64,000 bases of DNA, from the NCBI RefSeq assembly GCF_005239225.2, contig NC_133300.1:2013875-2077874 (forward strand), written 5' to 3'. Below the pieces are notes generated by a model, which saw only the letters and a list, made by a program, of their open reading frames with translations, was not told the DNA's origin and searched no databases. Each line of letters opens with the position of its first letter. Position 1 is the first letter of the stretch. This document shows, one piece after another, positions 22,847 to 32,719 of this stretch. The position numbers were made by a program, and so were the translations under genes. The DNA is from Populus alba (Eukaryota; Streptophyta; Magnoliopsida; Malpighiales; Salicaceae).

Positions 22847-23781
22847 AAAATTAGATTTTTTGGAAAAATAAATTCCTGAAAAATGAATTATTTTTCAATG
22901 TTTGGTAGTGTTATGAAAACTGAATTGAAAAAACATTTTTTAATGTTTGGTTATGTTATGAAAATTAAACTGAAAAATAATTTATTAATAAATTAATTTT
23001 TTTTAAGTTTATATAATATATATAAAATATTTAATATAATATTTAATCACTTACAATAAAAAGAATGAAATCTAAAAAAGTATAATGATGAATTTTTTTT
23101 ATTATATCTTATATTCATATATAGCTTATTTTATAAAATATAACTATATATGTCATATAATATTATAGAGATATAACCTTGTGAAATTTTTCATAAATAA
23201 AACTTATTAATATATTTTTTTTAATTTTAAAAGCTTAAAATATGTTTTTTTTCATATGAATAAAATTTTCACTATTCTATTTGTTATTACTAAAGCACTA
23301 GGAATAAAAAAAATAAAAAACAAGGAAAATGAAATACCAAAAAGAAAAAGGCTAAAAAAAAATAGAAAAAAATAAAAGAAACAAAGCAATCATTATAATA
23401 ATAAAAAAGGGATGAAAACTGAATCTGCCACACACAAAGGGTGGCAAAATAGAGTTTTTCTATTGATAAAAAAGAAAAATAAAATAAAGCATGTGTTTTG
23501 GCAAGTGCAGATTTATTTGGATAGGGTGTGTGGATGAGGTGCATGTGGTCCTGTGATCGGTTACAAGAGAAGGAGATAACACACGTGTTTTTTTGGTAAG
23601 TAAAGGAAAGTATTTTCCTTGGAATAAGAAAAGGAAAGTGTTTTCCTGCCACAAAGTATTCATTTTTTCATTGACCGAAATTACCTTTCCTTTGACTAGT
23701 TTTCCAGATGGTTACCAAACATGGGAAAACTAGAGAAAATGATTTCCAGGAAAATGAATTCCTGGAAACAAACAAGGCCTT
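22814..23781. mobile_element. non-autonomous TIR-element candidate
   Basis: The left end TAGGCTCCGTTTAGACTCCA and the right end GGAAACAAACAAGGCCTTA are weakly complementary (AGGCTCCGTTT against AGGCCTTGTTT). Next to them are repeated phrases of the AATGTTTGGTAGTGTTATGA kind on the left and the complementary CAAACATGGGAAAAC kind on the right. This sequence replaces the C-terminus of copy A. A second similar left end, TAGGTCCCGTTTGGTGG, starts at about 23,854. Boundaries and class are uncertain. The open frames at 23,290-23,911 seem incidental. Confidence 0.35.
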
Positions 23782-24694
23782 AATATGGTTAAAAAGAGAG
23801 AGTTGGACGAAAAGTGTCGTCTCCGGCGCTTCGCGGGCAAGCAGTCAATTATCTAGGTCCCGTTTGGTGGAATGTAATTTTTTTTTAAAAATAAATTTAA
23901 AAAAAAAGTGAATTATTTTATGATGTTTGGTAGTGTAATAGAAAATAAATTAGTAAATACTTTTCAGTGTTTGGTTATGTCATGAAAAATGAGCTGGAAA
24001 ATAACTTATTAATGTTTTATTTTTCTCAAGTTTATTAAAATAATGAGGAACAAATCTTACAAATTAAAAGGTTGAATGAGAATGAAATTAAAAAAATATA
24101 TATAATTTCATAAAGTATCTCAAATAAAATAAAATAATAATTAAAATAATAGAGATCAAATTTAAAAAAAAATGAAAGATGAAGAAATTAAAATAATAAT
24201 AATTAAAATTTCATAAATTATTTCAAATAAAATAAGTAACAATAAAAAAAATAAGGATCAAATTTTATAGATAAAAAATTTCAATAAAAAAATGATAAGA
24301 AAAAACACAAATAACAATTATAAAAATGAGAACCAAAATTAATATAAAAATTAATTTTTAAGAGATGAAATTGATAAATAAATATTCAAAATAAAATATA
24401 TAGAGTAATTAAAAATTTAAAAATTAAATTTGATATAATCAATAAATAATATAACATTTCGATCTTTTAATTTGAATAAAGCCTATTTCTTATCTCTTCA
24501 TCATGGAAGAAAAAAGAGAATTTTCTAGGCTAATGGTTGGTTACTGTCTCACAATAGAAAAAGATAGTGAAGATAGAAGGAATATATTTTCTATTTTAAA
24601 AATATAGAAATTTATTAAAAACCTTTAGTAAAATATATATTTATTTTATTTTTTGTGTTTGTTTTTTTTGTTTTTTCTATTCTAATATAGTAAT
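23782..24694. other. AT-rich spacer with repeated AAATAATAATTAAAAT phrases
   Basis: Nothing coding is seen. The stretch 23,854-24,020 resembles the left end of the TIR-like element at 22,814 (phrases GATGTTTGGTAGTGTAAT and TTTGGTTATGTCATGAAAA). The rest, to 24,694, is degenerate A/T-rich repeat. Confidence 0.4.
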
Positions 24695-25395
24695 TGTCAT
24701 AATCCAATTTTTGACCTTTTTATTTTAATTATTTTATTTAAAAAAAAATGATGAAAAAAAAAAATAAAAAAAATAAATGAAGAATGAATTAAAATTTGGG
24801 TTAAGGGCAACATGATTGGAAGTTTAAATATGAAGTTTAAATATTTAATTAAACTCTTGACTAGTTTAATTAATTAAATCAAGGGCTTAATTGGAGAATT
24901 GATTTAATTAAAATTTAGATTATTTTAATTAATGAAATCAAGATTTTAATTGAATAATTAATAAGTTTGAGGACTTAATTAAACTTTGATTTAATTAATT
25001 AAAGAAATCAGGGGTGTAATTGAAAAAATACCAAAGTTTGGAACCGACTCAAGGAAAAATTACTAGAAAATTAAAGTCCAATGACCAAATTGAATAGTCC
25101 AAACACCTAGAACTGTTGTGTAAATGGCATTATAACTCAAGGATTCATAGTCTTCGTCCAACCAACCCGCAGCACCAGGACCCTTACCATCATAGTCTTC
25201 GTCCAGAGCAGGGGAATTCGAAAGCAAGAGAGGAGCTTCGCCCAGCGATTCCAGCAAAGTCTCTGCAAAACCAGGTAACTTATTCCTTCTCCACGCTTTG
25301 TAAATTAAGTCATTTGCTGCGCAAAGGTAAAATAATTACCTTGTTACTGTTGCAAGCATGCGTGAATAATTCACGCATGCCTACAACAGTACCCA
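24695..25395 (+). mobile_element. LTR-like fragment fused to NB-ARC sequence
   Basis: The start TGTCATAATCCAATTTTTGA resembles the LTR starts at 2852 and 63,461. The inside carries phrases such as AATCAAGGGCTTAATTGGAG, which recur in the LTR at the right window end. It ends abruptly at about 25,395, where sequence homologous to the middle of the CNL NB-ARC domain begins. An inverted pair GCATGCGTGAAT/ATTCACGCATGC lies at 25,357-25,380, just before the junction. Confidence 0.55.
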
Positions 25396-26055
25396 ACAAT
25401 GAATGGGATAAATTACTGCTACCTTTGCGGTTTGTGGAGCAAGGAAGTAAGATTGTCGTGGCAACACGGGATCAAGATGTAGCAAAAGTCACGCAAACTG
25501 TCATCACCTCTCACCGCTTGAATGTAATAAGTGATGAAGATTGCTGGAAGTTGTTTGCAAGGGATGCATTTAGTGGTGTAAATTCTGGAGCAGTCTCACA
25601 CTTGGAAGCATTTGGCAGAGAAATAGTGAGAAAGTGCAAAGGTTTACCGCTGGCAGCGAAAACTCTTGGGGGCGTTTTGCACTCCGTAGGAGATGTCAAG
25701 CAATGGGAGAAGATAACCAATAACAGTTTGTGGGGTTTGTCGAATGAAAACATCCCTCCAGCTCTAACATTGAGCTATTATTATCTCCCTTCACATCTGA
25801 AACGTTGTTTTGCTTATTGTGCAATATTTCCCAAGGGTTATGTATTCAAGAAGGATGGATTAATCACTGAATGGATGGCACAAGGTTTTTTAGTCCAGTC
25901 CAGACGCGTCGAGGAGATGGAAGATATAGGTGAAAAATACTTTGATGATCTTATCTGCAGATCATTTTTCCAGCAATCACTTCATGTTCAATCAGATTTC
26001 AGCATGCATGACCTCATAAGTGATTTAGCTGAATACGCGTCAGGAGAATTTTGCT
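25396..26055 (+). pseudogene. CNL fragment B: second half of NB-ARC only
   Basis: The homology to the other copies starts at NEWDKLLLPL, just after kinase 2, and runs through GSKIVVATR, GLPLAAKTLGG, CFAYCAIFPKG and MHDLISDLAE to GEFC. There is no CC domain, P-loop or kinase 2. At 26,055 it breaks into the upstream region of copy C. The reading frame is open from LTR-derived sequence at 25,116 to 26,210, giving a 364-codon chimeric frame in which only the middle 220 or so codons are NB-ARC. A promoter in the LTR fragment could transcribe it, but no evidence is visible. ATP binding is impossible without the P-loop. Confidence 0.85.
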
Positions 26056-26056
26056 G

Positions 26057-27441
26057 TTTACTGTTTAACCATGATAGAAAAGACAAATTGGTGCTTATAA
26101 AGTTTTTTTGTATGGGTTTTTTTAAGGTTCCCAAGATATTTTTGGTTAAAAACAAGTTGACATTTAAGAGTTTTGGTAGTCCAAAACGTTGGTTTCTAAT
26201 TTCCTACTAGACAACAACATATTATTTGCTAAAGTGAACAACATGTTATTTGTTCTATTTCAAAAAAAATCTTAGACAAATTGCTAAAAGGTTAGGCTTG
26301 CGTGTTTATATATATATATATATATATAAACACGCAAGCCTAACCTTTTAGATTCAATAGAGGCTGATCCTGTAGCAAATCAAGCATTTGAGCCTAGCCT
26401 TTCAAAGCATGGGTGCGCATGAGCTTCATTCACTTGGTCTTTAAATATTGCACATGAATCTTTACAGAGGAATAAAATATATATTTTGTTATTGTGAATT
26501 TTTATTTGTTTGTTTATGTGAATTAATTATTCTTTTATTTTTCCTTACAAGCGCATAAAAATTATAAAGACATAATTTTTTGTTACTGAAACTTTCTTTT
26601 CAAATCATGATGATTTTTTATTTTAAAAATGTTTCTAATAAAAAAAACATGTTTTCTTCAAAATAAAAAAACAAATAAATAAGGAAAAGGGAGTTTTTGA
26701 CCAAAGAAACATATTTTTTCCTCATGGATTTAAATTATTAGAATTTCTTGAGAATATTGGTTTTAATAACTTTAAGTGTTAATTCAAAAAAGGGTTTTAT
26801 TAATAAAAAATATTTGTTTATTCAAAATAGGAAAAAAAAATATAAGAGATGAAAAGAATTTGAAACAAAAAATCTATAAAAATTTAAATCATCCAAACTC
26901 TTTCAAATATTTATTTTAATTGCCATATAATTAAATAAAAATTAACTATAAAAAATGGTCTCGCTGTCTTTTCTATTTCCTTTATTATAATATTTATATG
27001 TATCTATGTTTTGCTTTTTTATTAGAAAAATCAACTTCTTAATTTAAATTTAATCTTTAATTAACATTCATGTTTTTTTTACAGTTTATATATTTTTAAA
27101 TTTATTGTATTAAACACATATATTATCTTTTTATTCTTCGATTAACAAATTTATTTATTTATTTTTGTTGAAATTTGTTAAGATAGTATAAAACACAACA
27201 ATAATACCTGTGCCTGAATCGTGGAGCGCGGATACAATATAATATAATTAATATAATTTTCTTGTCTCTTATTTTCCTATAAAGTCTACGTATTCTCATC
27301 ATGCAATTCAGTGGCCTAATTATCATTATCTCTCACATGATCACTTTCTCACCCTTTCTGCAAAAATCCACCAAGCCTCCTGCTTTCCACTACTCCTTCT
27401 CTCACATATTCCCACCCTCACCGTTTCTGCAAAAATCCACC
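26057..27441 (+). promoter_or_regulatory. upstream region of CNL copy C
   Basis: This is the left part of the segment duplicated at 37,118. It has a W-box TTGACC at 26,697-26,702 (745 bp before the ATG) and a TATA-like CTATAAAG at 27,278-27,285, about 160 bp before the ATG. An upstream ATG at 27,301 is in frame with the main start and would add 47 codons, but the shared start of the family is MALELIG at 27,442. The leader carries two copies of TTTCTGCAAAAATCCACCA about 70 bp apart. Confidence 0.5.
26285..26350. repeat. 66-bp palindrome with TA core
   Basis: TAAAAGGTTAGGCTTGCGTG followed by TTTATA... and the exact reverse complement forms an essentially perfect palindrome with a TA-repeat centre. 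The paralogous copy at 37,346-37,424 has the same arms and a TA core 13 bp longer. Confidence 0.9.
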
Positions 27442-29957
27442 ATGGCTCTGGAGTTGATCGGCGAATCAATTCTCTCTCCTGTCATTCAGGTTCTGGTCGA
27501 CAGGTTGGCCTCTCGTGAGGTTCTGGGCTTCTTCAAAAGCCATAAACTCGATGGTGGTCTTCTGGAAAAGCTGAATGAAACACTGAATACTGTTAACGGA
27601 CTACTCGACGATGCGGAGGAGAAGCAGATTACAAATCGTGCTGTGAAGAACTGGCTCAATGATGTTCAACATGCTGTCTATGAAGCTGAGGACATATCGG
27701 AGGAGATTGATTATGAATATCTACGATCCAAGGACATTGATACCCCTCGACCTGACAGCAGTTGGGTAAGCGTAAGTTCTTGCACCTATAGACCTTGCTT
27801 CCTCATAAAATGTTTGTTTGTTTTGTTTGTTTGTTTTTTAACTTTCATGTATGCTCTCTAGTCTGTAAACGAGGAAAAAATAATTTTAGGCATGGTTGTT
27901 GTCTTTCTGTGAGTTTTAATTAAAGAGTATTCATTGTTATGCATGCAACTAATATCATTGGCTTTTGGTGTCTCTGGCGAAATTATGCTTGCAAATTCTC
28001 ATTTATTAATTAGTTTTCTAGACATGGGCTTTGGATTTTTAAAATCTGAATTATTTATATAAATTTTGTCAATTTTAATTAAATTATATATTTTTTTATA
28101 AGAGCATAAATAAATTTTAATTGTTCTGAAAAAAATAAGGGATATAAAATTGAATTGTCTTTCAATATTTTTCATGATGAATAATTAGGACTTACGAGAT
28201 TCAAAACCCATTATTATAAATATTAAATTTCTTAGTATTTATATATATAATAATCACCAAGAATTATGCCCTGATTTTTTGTTAGCACAATTAGACTCTG
28301 AAATGATTTTTTATACATGAAAGCTTCATATCTTTGTTTTAAATATTAAAAATAAATACTTTACTTTTAATATAATATAATAGGGGCTATGAAAATCACT
28401 AATGACATTTAATCACTATCTTTTTAAAACTTGAATTTTACTGCGTGCATTAAGTTAGCATCAACAATTGTAAAATCTTGAAAAAGAAAACTTATTAATT
28501 CTCTAGATGTAAAAATCTTAATGTTTATGTTTTGATATTAAAAAATTATAATGTTTTCCTGAATTCTATCTCATATATTTAGTCCACCATTGCAGGTAAG
28601 GGATCGGGTTCCATTTCTAAATCCAGCTAATAGAAGGATGAAAGAGATGGAAGCAGAGTTACAAAAGATCCTTGAGAAGCTTGAACGTTTACTTAAACAC
28701 AAGGGTGATCTGCGCCACATAGAAGGTACTGGTGGATGGAGACCATTGTCAGAGAAAACAACTCCACTGGTTAATGAATCTCATGTATATGGAAGGGATG
28801 CTGATAAGGAAGCCATAATGGAGCACTTGTTGACACAACAAAACACGGATGGCTCAAATTTATGTGCGGTCCCTATTGTGGGCATGGCCGGAATTGGTAA
28901 AACCACTTTTGCTCAGCTTCTCTACAACGACAAAAGGGTAGATGAGTGCTTCAAGCTCAAACCCTGGGTCTGGGCTTCGCAACAATTTGACGTCAACAGG
29001 ATTATTAAGGATATTCTTGATAAGATCGACGCAAGTACTTGCCCCACCAAAGAACCAGATGAATCTCTAATGGAGGCAGTGAAAGGGAAGAAACTTCTTC
29101 TTGTTCTAGATGATGCGTGGAACATCAAGTACAATGAATGGGATAAACTACTGCTACCTTTGCGGTATGTGGAGCAAGGAAGTAAGATTGTCGTGACAAC
29201 ACGGGATGAAGATGTAGCAAGAGTCACGCAAACTGTCATCCCCTTTCACCGCTTGAATGTAATAAGCGATGAATATTGCTGGAAGTTGTTTGCAAGGGAT
29301 GCATTTAGTGGTGTAAATTCTGGAGCAGTCTCACACTTGGAAGCATTTGGCAGAGAAATAGTGAGAAAGTGCAAAGGTTTACCGCTGGCTGCGAAAACTC
29401 TTGGGGGTGTTTCGCACTCCGTAGGAGATGTCAGGCAATGGGAGAAGATATCCAATAGCAGTATGTGGGGTTCGTCGAATGAAAACATCCCTCCAGCTCT
29501 AAAATTGAGCTATTATTATCTCCCTTCGCACCTGAAACGTTGTTTTGCTTATTGTGCAATATTACAGAAGGGTTGTTTATTCGAGAAGGATGGATTAATC
29601 ACTGAATGGATGGCACAAGGTTTTTTAGTCCAGTCCAGACGCGTCGAGGAGATGGAAGATATAGGTGAAAAATACTTTGATGATCTTATCTGCAGATCAT
29701 TTTTCCAGCAATCACTTCATGTTCAATCAGATTTCAGCATGCATGACCTCATAAGTGATTTAGCTGAATACGCGTCAGGAGAATTTTGCTTTAAGCTTGG
29801 TATTAATGAATCGTGCTCTGGGTTGGAGGGCCAAAATTTGTGCGCCTTGTTTCTTAGGAAAGTTGATATTGAGGCACTGAATGACATCTTGCCAAATCTT
29901 AAGCGCTTGCGAATGCTATGGAAAGGTTACCAAAAATTTTTTTTGCTTGTTGGATGA
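27442..29957 (+). CDS. CNL copy C: truncated CC-NB-ARC protein, 561 aa
   Basis: Exon 1 is 27,442-27,765 (108 codons) and exon 2 is 28,596-29,957, with an intron of 830 bp (GTAAGC...TTGCAG, phase 0). The open frame has no stop. Domains: coiled-coil 1-108 with EDISEEIDYEY (EDxLDE type), P-loop GMAGIGKTT near 204-212 (Lys210), LLLVLDDAW near 275-283, GSKIVVTTR near 303-311, GLPLA near 369-373, CFAYCAI near 424-430, and MHD near 490-492. After DILPNLKRLRML the frame runs into a small deletion and then Copia DNA, and stops after 13 foreign residues; the LRR is absent. NB-ARC domains bind ADP/ATP and act as switches in NLR immune receptors. LRR-less CN proteins can act as helpers, but that is only a possibility here. 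It could equally be a pseudogene. Confidence 0.7.
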
Positions 29958-30663
29958 AAGCATTTATATTTCTTATGTTGATTACTATATCCTACAAAAA
30001 TACATGGAACACTTTTTAGATCAAATTTATTCCATCTTGTGTCCCAAGTATAAGGGAAACATCGGGAGCCAAAAATACAAAGAAATGAATAAATAGGATG
30101 TTTACCATGTAAGCAAAAGTACAGAGTGTCAGAGTTAAGAGGAGTAGAGGGTAGTCTATTAATGAGATAAACAACAGTTGAAAAAGCCTCAACCCATAAA
30201 AATAAAGGAGTACCGCTATGAAATAACATTGTCATACCTAGTTCTCTTATAATTATGTGTCGCCTTTCAACCATACCTGTTTGTTCAGGAGTGTAAGGAC
30301 AAGATACCTGGTGAACAATTCCTGTGGAGCGAATAATTTTGAGTTAATAAATTCTCCTCCTCCATTTGAGTGAAAGACTTTGATCTGTTTATTGAATTGC
30401 CTATTAGTATACTTTTCGAATGATATAAAAACTATTAGAAAATCAAATTTGTTATGAAAAGGAATTATCCATGTATATTTAGAGAAATCATCTACTAGGC
30501 AAGCATAATATTTGAATTTTCCAATTGATAAAACAGGGGCAGGTCCCCATAAATTACAATGTATTTTTTCAAAAACATCAGTACTTGAATGTTCAGAATG
30601 CGAAAAAGGTAGTTTGCTAAGTTTTCCTAATTGACAACCATCACAAAGTTGCTCAGTCTTCAT
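29932..30663 (-). pseudogene. Copia integrase fragment
   Basis: Two overlapping frames (30,253-30,663 and 29,927-30,274, minus) together cover the zinc-binding end (CDGCQLGKLSKLPF), the catalytic core start (IHCNLWGPAP, ACLVDDFSKYTW, FHSNGGGEF) and a C-terminal piece (FLCIFGSRCFPY, CIFVGYSNQHKKYKCF). In active Copia integrases the first two catalytic aspartates lie in the SDLWGPAP and SDGGGEF contexts; here both positions are Asn (CNLWG and SNGGG). With the frameshift near 30,260 the enzyme is dead. C-terminal residues run into the join with copy C. Confidence 0.85.
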
Positions 30664-31170
30664 AGGTCATGTGACGTCAATCAATCCTTTATTTTTTAAT
30701 AGCTGCACTACAGAAGCTTGAGGATGTCCTAGGCATTGATGCCAAACTTCTGCTGATCCAGTTTTAAAACGATAGGAAAAATATAATTCTGGCGAGTTGT
30801 GCAAGACATAAAGATCACTCTTACATCTACTTGTGATCAGAGGTTGTCCTGTTTTCCATTTCTTAACTCAAAAATCAACGTCAGAAAACTCACAGTTCAT
30901 AGGAAATTGTTTGGTAAGCTGACTTATTAAAAGTAAATTTTTAGTTAATTCAGGAACAATGAGAACATCATTAATAGGTAATTTAGTATTGTTTTGTTTA
31001 ATAAATGAATCTCCAATACCAACAACCGGTAGAGACGATTGATTTCCAATAACAATAGAGTCAGTTCCAAAATACTTACGAACATCAGTTAACATACCTG
31101 GCTTACTTGTCATATGATTTGATGTACCAGTGTCTGATGTCCATTCCGTGTCAACTACGGTGTTGTCTAG
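30664..31170 (-). pseudogene. Copia protease and GAG-pre-integrase region
   Basis: The minus strand near 31,105-31,150 reads DTEWTSDTGTSNHM, with the DTG aspartic-protease active site, followed by a 31,113-30,868 frame containing LPVVGIGDSF, DVLIVPELTKNLLLISQL. The frame continues to WHQCLGHPQ near 30,745, the GAG-pre-integrase signature, and is interrupted by a TGA near 30,670. Polyprotein order fits Copia. Confidence 0.8.
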
Positions 31171-31199
31171 CGTAAGGGCTACTAGTGCTTATGGGATTT

Positions 31200-32211
31200 C
31201 AGTGTCCTGAGTAGTATTTTGTTTAGGTATCACTAGCATATTTTAGCAATGTGACTCGTTGTGCCACAATATTGGCATTTGTCTTCGCGATACAAATCTC
31301 GTTCTGTTTGAGTCATGCGGCGTTCTCCTGGTGGTGGAGGACGACGTGGTTGAGTGAGATTAAAATACCTTCTGTTTTGATCTCTAGATTGCTGGGCTTG
31401 AAATCCTCTTCCATCAGATGTGAATTGATATGTGCTACGTGCTGAGGAAGGTTGCTATGTTCTCTGCTGATGGTGTTGCTGTTGTTGTCCATAAAACGCA
31501 AGTTGTTGTGGAACCTGTGTGTTTGTTATGAAGGAGAACCAATTTCGGCGTTGATCAAAGTTTTGAAGCTGTGAAACCAGCTCTGAATAGGATGGTCTTG
31601 TAGGCTTCAACATGGTTGTTGTGAAGTTTTCATAGTGTGGACCAAGGCTGGTGAGAAGACAAAAAACCTTTTCATTGTCTGAAACTGGTTTTCCAATTGC
31701 TGCAAGGCTATCACACAATCTTTTGAAGGTGCGGATATGCTCTTCCATGGATTGATTTTCATGTTTACGGAAGTAGGTAACCTGTTGCCGAAGTGTGAAT
31801 TCACGTTCTTGTGAATCCTTAGCATACGCATTCTTTAATTCTTCCCAAACAGCAAATGCTGTTTCTAGTCCAACAACAAGACTAAGTGCTTCTTCAGACA
31901 AGATTTCCAATAATCCAACCTCGAAGGAGTCGGTCAGATTTTCTCCAAATGATGAAGGCTTTTGTTAGGACTGGTGCTGTATTTTTTGTGTGTAGGTTGT
32001 TGATTGAATCTCGTGTGTTGTATTTTGCTGGTGCAAGAACTTCATTGGTGAGATGCTCAACAAGCTCCTGACTTTCTGCAAGAGCTAGAGCTTGTTCTCT
32101 CCATAATGGGTAGTTTGTTTGGTTAAGTTTGAGGGTAATAAAGTCACCAACATTGAGAGACAACAAAGTCATTATGAAGGATGTGATTGTATTTGATATG
32201 TGTGTGCTCAC
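31200..32211 (-). pseudogene. Copia gag (UBN2-type) with CCHC zinc knuckle
   Basis: The gag starts near 32,211 or at the later Met of MTLLSLNVGDF, passes through NYPLWREQALALAESQ, and shifts frame near 31,900 into FAVWEELKNAYAKDSQERE, LCDSLAAIGKPV and LTSLGPHYENF, typical of plant Copia gag. A zinc knuckle CQYCGTTSHIAKIC (CX2CX4HX4C) is readable on the minus strand at about 31,244-31,290. The frameshift means the gag is no longer continuous. Confidence 0.85.
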
Positions 32212-32215
32212 TCAA

Positions 32216-32227
32216 GCTCTGATACCA
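32216..32227 (-). other. Copia primer-binding site
   Basis: On the minus strand TGGTATCAGAGC is complementary to the 3' end of initiator methionine tRNA and is the standard primer-binding site of plant Copia elements. It fixes the element's orientation and the inner limit of its 5' LTR. Confidence 0.9.
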
Positions 32228-32719
32228 AGAGAAAAAGCTGAACAGGGGACACAGCAGATGAAGAATATGTGTTTACTACAATACTATTAAGCATACAAAC
32301 GTGAGCACCATTAATTATAATTTGTATAGGATACTCTTTATATATAGAGTAGTAATTAGCTATTGCCTTTTCATTACTTATTTCTTTCTATGAATACAAT
32401 ATTCCTTATTTATATATATTGATTTGTTTCTGATATAAGGTAGTTGTAGTTTCCACAACTATGAGAGGTGTGCCAAAGCTGTAATTTCCTTCTTTGAGAA
32501 GTAGCTGTTGGTTGAGGTAGCCACAACTATGATTTCCATGTATGCTTAATTACCATTCTGAATAGTAGCCGTTGGAGATATTATTTTAGAATGGTTAGTG
32601 ACGAGAGTGAGGATCATGTGGTGGTGGTGCTGCTGCAGTTGCTGGCAAAGGTGAGGATCCTGTGCTGCTGCTGCTGCTGTCTCCTACTACTGCTGCAAAG
32701 TTATTTTGTTGTTGTTAAT
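32228..32719 (-). mobile_element. 5' LTR of the Copia element, outer end truncated
   Basis: The region lies directly outside the primer-binding site. A TATA-like ACTCTATATATAAAGAG lies on the minus strand at about 32,334-32,350. The outer end reads TATTAACAACAACAAAATAA on the minus strand and does not begin TG, so the end of the LTR has been lost at the junction with the D upstream sequence. The GCTGCTGCTGCT run near 32,665 is a short microsatellite. Confidence 0.65.

Larger units (their letters stand above)
29932..32719 (-). mobile_element. truncated Ty1/Copia retrotransposon
   Basis: Reading the minus strand from right to left: LTR (32,719-32,228), primer-binding site TGGTATCAGAGC (32,227-32,216), gag, CCHC zinc knuckle, protease, GAG-pre-integrase and integrase, ending inside the integrase C-terminal region at about 29,932. 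Reverse transcriptase, RNase H and the 3' LTR are missing. The left side abuts the LRR start of copy C and the right side abuts the upstream region of fragment D at 32,720. The order gag-PR-INT is that of Copia. Because half the element is gone, no target duplication can be checked. Confidence 0.9.

Noticed and set aside
25063..25257. 64-codon minus-strand frame in the LTR-like fragment
   Set aside because: No family features, and the acidic run arises from a repeated CATAGTCTTCGTCCA phrase.
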